Assembly: GCA_937938065.1 (NCBI GenBank)
Contig: CALDBH010000002.1
Location: 1 to 5,661, forward strand
DNA from: an uncultured Sulfurovum sp.
GTDB taxonomy: Bacteria > Campylobacterota > Campylobacteria > Campylobacterales > Sulfurovaceae
DNA: 5,661 nt
Direction of reading: 5' to 3'
A program made the position numbers and the translations under genes. The notes below the pieces were generated by a model. It did not search any database. It saw nothing but the letters and a program-made list of their open reading frames with translations, and was not told the origin of the DNA. Below, piece after piece: positions 5,115 to 5,661 of the stretch; the first letter of the stretch is position 1, and each line of letters begins with the position of its first letter.

Positions 5115-5661
5115 ATGGCAAAACGAACTGCTATCATTGATATCGGTTCAAACTCAGCAAGACTTGTAATTTTTGAAAAAACAAGTCGCTATGGCTTTCA
5201 TCTTATCTGCGAACAAAAATCCAAAGTTCGAATTGGTGAAGGCGCTTATGAAAAAGAGGGTTACCTTCAACCAATCGGTATAAAACGAGCCTATCTCACT
5301 TTAAAATCTTTCCTTCACACCATAGACAAATATCAAGCAAACAAAACACTTTGTGTCGCTACTTCTGCACTGAGAGATGCCCCAAATGGAAAAGAGTTTG
5401 TCAAGTGGATACAAAAAGAGCTTGGACTCTTCATTAAGATCATAGATGGTAACAAAGAAGCCAAATACGGTGGTATCGCTGCAGTCAACTTACTACCCAT
5501 AAGTGAAGGAATCAGTATAGATATTGGTGGTGGATCATCCGATATGTCACTCATTAAAAATGGGCAGATCGTAGATACTTATTCCCTCGATCTTGGTACG
5601 GTAAGACTTAAGGAACTATTCTTTGACAAAGGGCTTACACCTTCAGTGATAAACGAGAAAG
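5115..5661 (+). CDS. ppx: Ppx/GppA-family exopolyphosphatase / pppGpp phosphohydrolase, 3' end cut by window edge
   Basis: The reading frame is open from ATG 5115 to the right edge, giving 182 codons plus one base. It shows the actin-like ATPase fold motifs of the family: IDIGSNSARLV (8-18, phosphate 1 loop), VATSALRDAPNG (81-92), the IIDGNKEAKYGG region (109-120, in which E115 aligns with the catalytic glutamate of E. coli PPX), DIGGGSSDMSL (136-146, phosphate 2 loop) and SLDLGTVRLKE (157-167). The family releases phosphate from polyphosphate or converts pppGpp to ppGpp. Which activity applies cannot be read from this N-terminal part, since full proteins vary from about 300 residues (Ppx/GppA domains only) to about 500. 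The ATG is 7 bases after the ferredoxin stop, with a weak TTAGG and purine-rich AAGAAGAG before it. A shared transcript with the ferredoxin is likely. Confidence 0.92.
   Translation, partial: MAKRTAIIDIGSNSARLVIFEKTSRYGFHLICEQKSKVRIGEGAYEKEGYLQPIGIKRAYLTLKSFLHTIDKYQANKTLCVATSALRDAPNGKEFVKWIQKELGLFIKIIDGNKEAKYGGIAAVNLLPISEGISIDIGGGSSDMSLIKNGQIVDTYSLDLGTVRLKELFFDKGLTPSVINEK

Noticed and set aside
5333..5554. Minus-strand open frame of 73 codons near the right edge.
   Set aside because: It is antisense to the ppx motifs, including the glycine-rich phosphate loop, so it is a shadow frame.

Overview
The window looks like a piece of an AT-rich Campylobacterota (epsilonproteobacterial) chromosome. 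The base composition, the gene content and above all the response regulator at 3644-4318 point there, because its C-terminal half matches the HsrA (HP1043) / CosR (Cj0355c) family found in Helicobacter and Campylobacter. A free-living Sulfurovum/Sulfurimonas-type organism is a plausible host, but the genus cannot be fixed from this sequence alone. All complete genes are intact, and I see no mobile element, CRISPR array, tRNA or rRNA.

Left arm, minus strand (1-2491): nadA overlaps nadC by one base, and 66 bases further on lies a DHH-family phosphoesterase that runs off the left edge. NadA and NadC catalyse two consecutive steps of de novo NAD synthesis (iminoaspartate + DHAP to quinolinate, then quinolinate to NaMN). 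The aspartate-oxidising enzyme (NadB or a substitute) is not in the window. A 10-bp perfect inverted repeat sits exactly at the nadC stop codon and abuts a TATAAT box that may drive the DHH gene.

Middle (2492-2622): a 131-bp AT-rich divergent intergenic region between nadA and plsY. It holds two separate 8-bp inverted repeats. One places a GATAAAAT box on each strand, facing outwards.

Right arm, plus strand (2623-5661): plsY (membrane acyltransferase of phospholipid synthesis) and folB (folate pathway aldolase) are one nucleotide apart. They are followed by a possible terminator, an extended -10 promoter and the hsrA/cosR-type regulator. After this come a DCC-family thiol-disulfide oxidoreductase, an Alvin-type 2[4Fe-4S] ferredoxin, and the first 182 codons of a Ppx/GppA-family exopolyphosphatase/guanosine-pentaphosphatase cut by the right edge. 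The order plsY-folB-hsrA and fdx-ppx resembles what I remember of Campylobacter jejuni (Cj0357c to Cj0353c), with the DCC gene as an apparent insertion.

Taken together this is mostly ordinary housekeeping sequence. The points most worth a second look are the pseudo-receiver in the regulator (Ala at the phospho-acceptor position), TTAAA direct repeats at its own promoter, and the inverted repeats at the nadC/DHH junction and between nadA and plsY. I found no convincing evidence of a previously undescribed multi-gene system.
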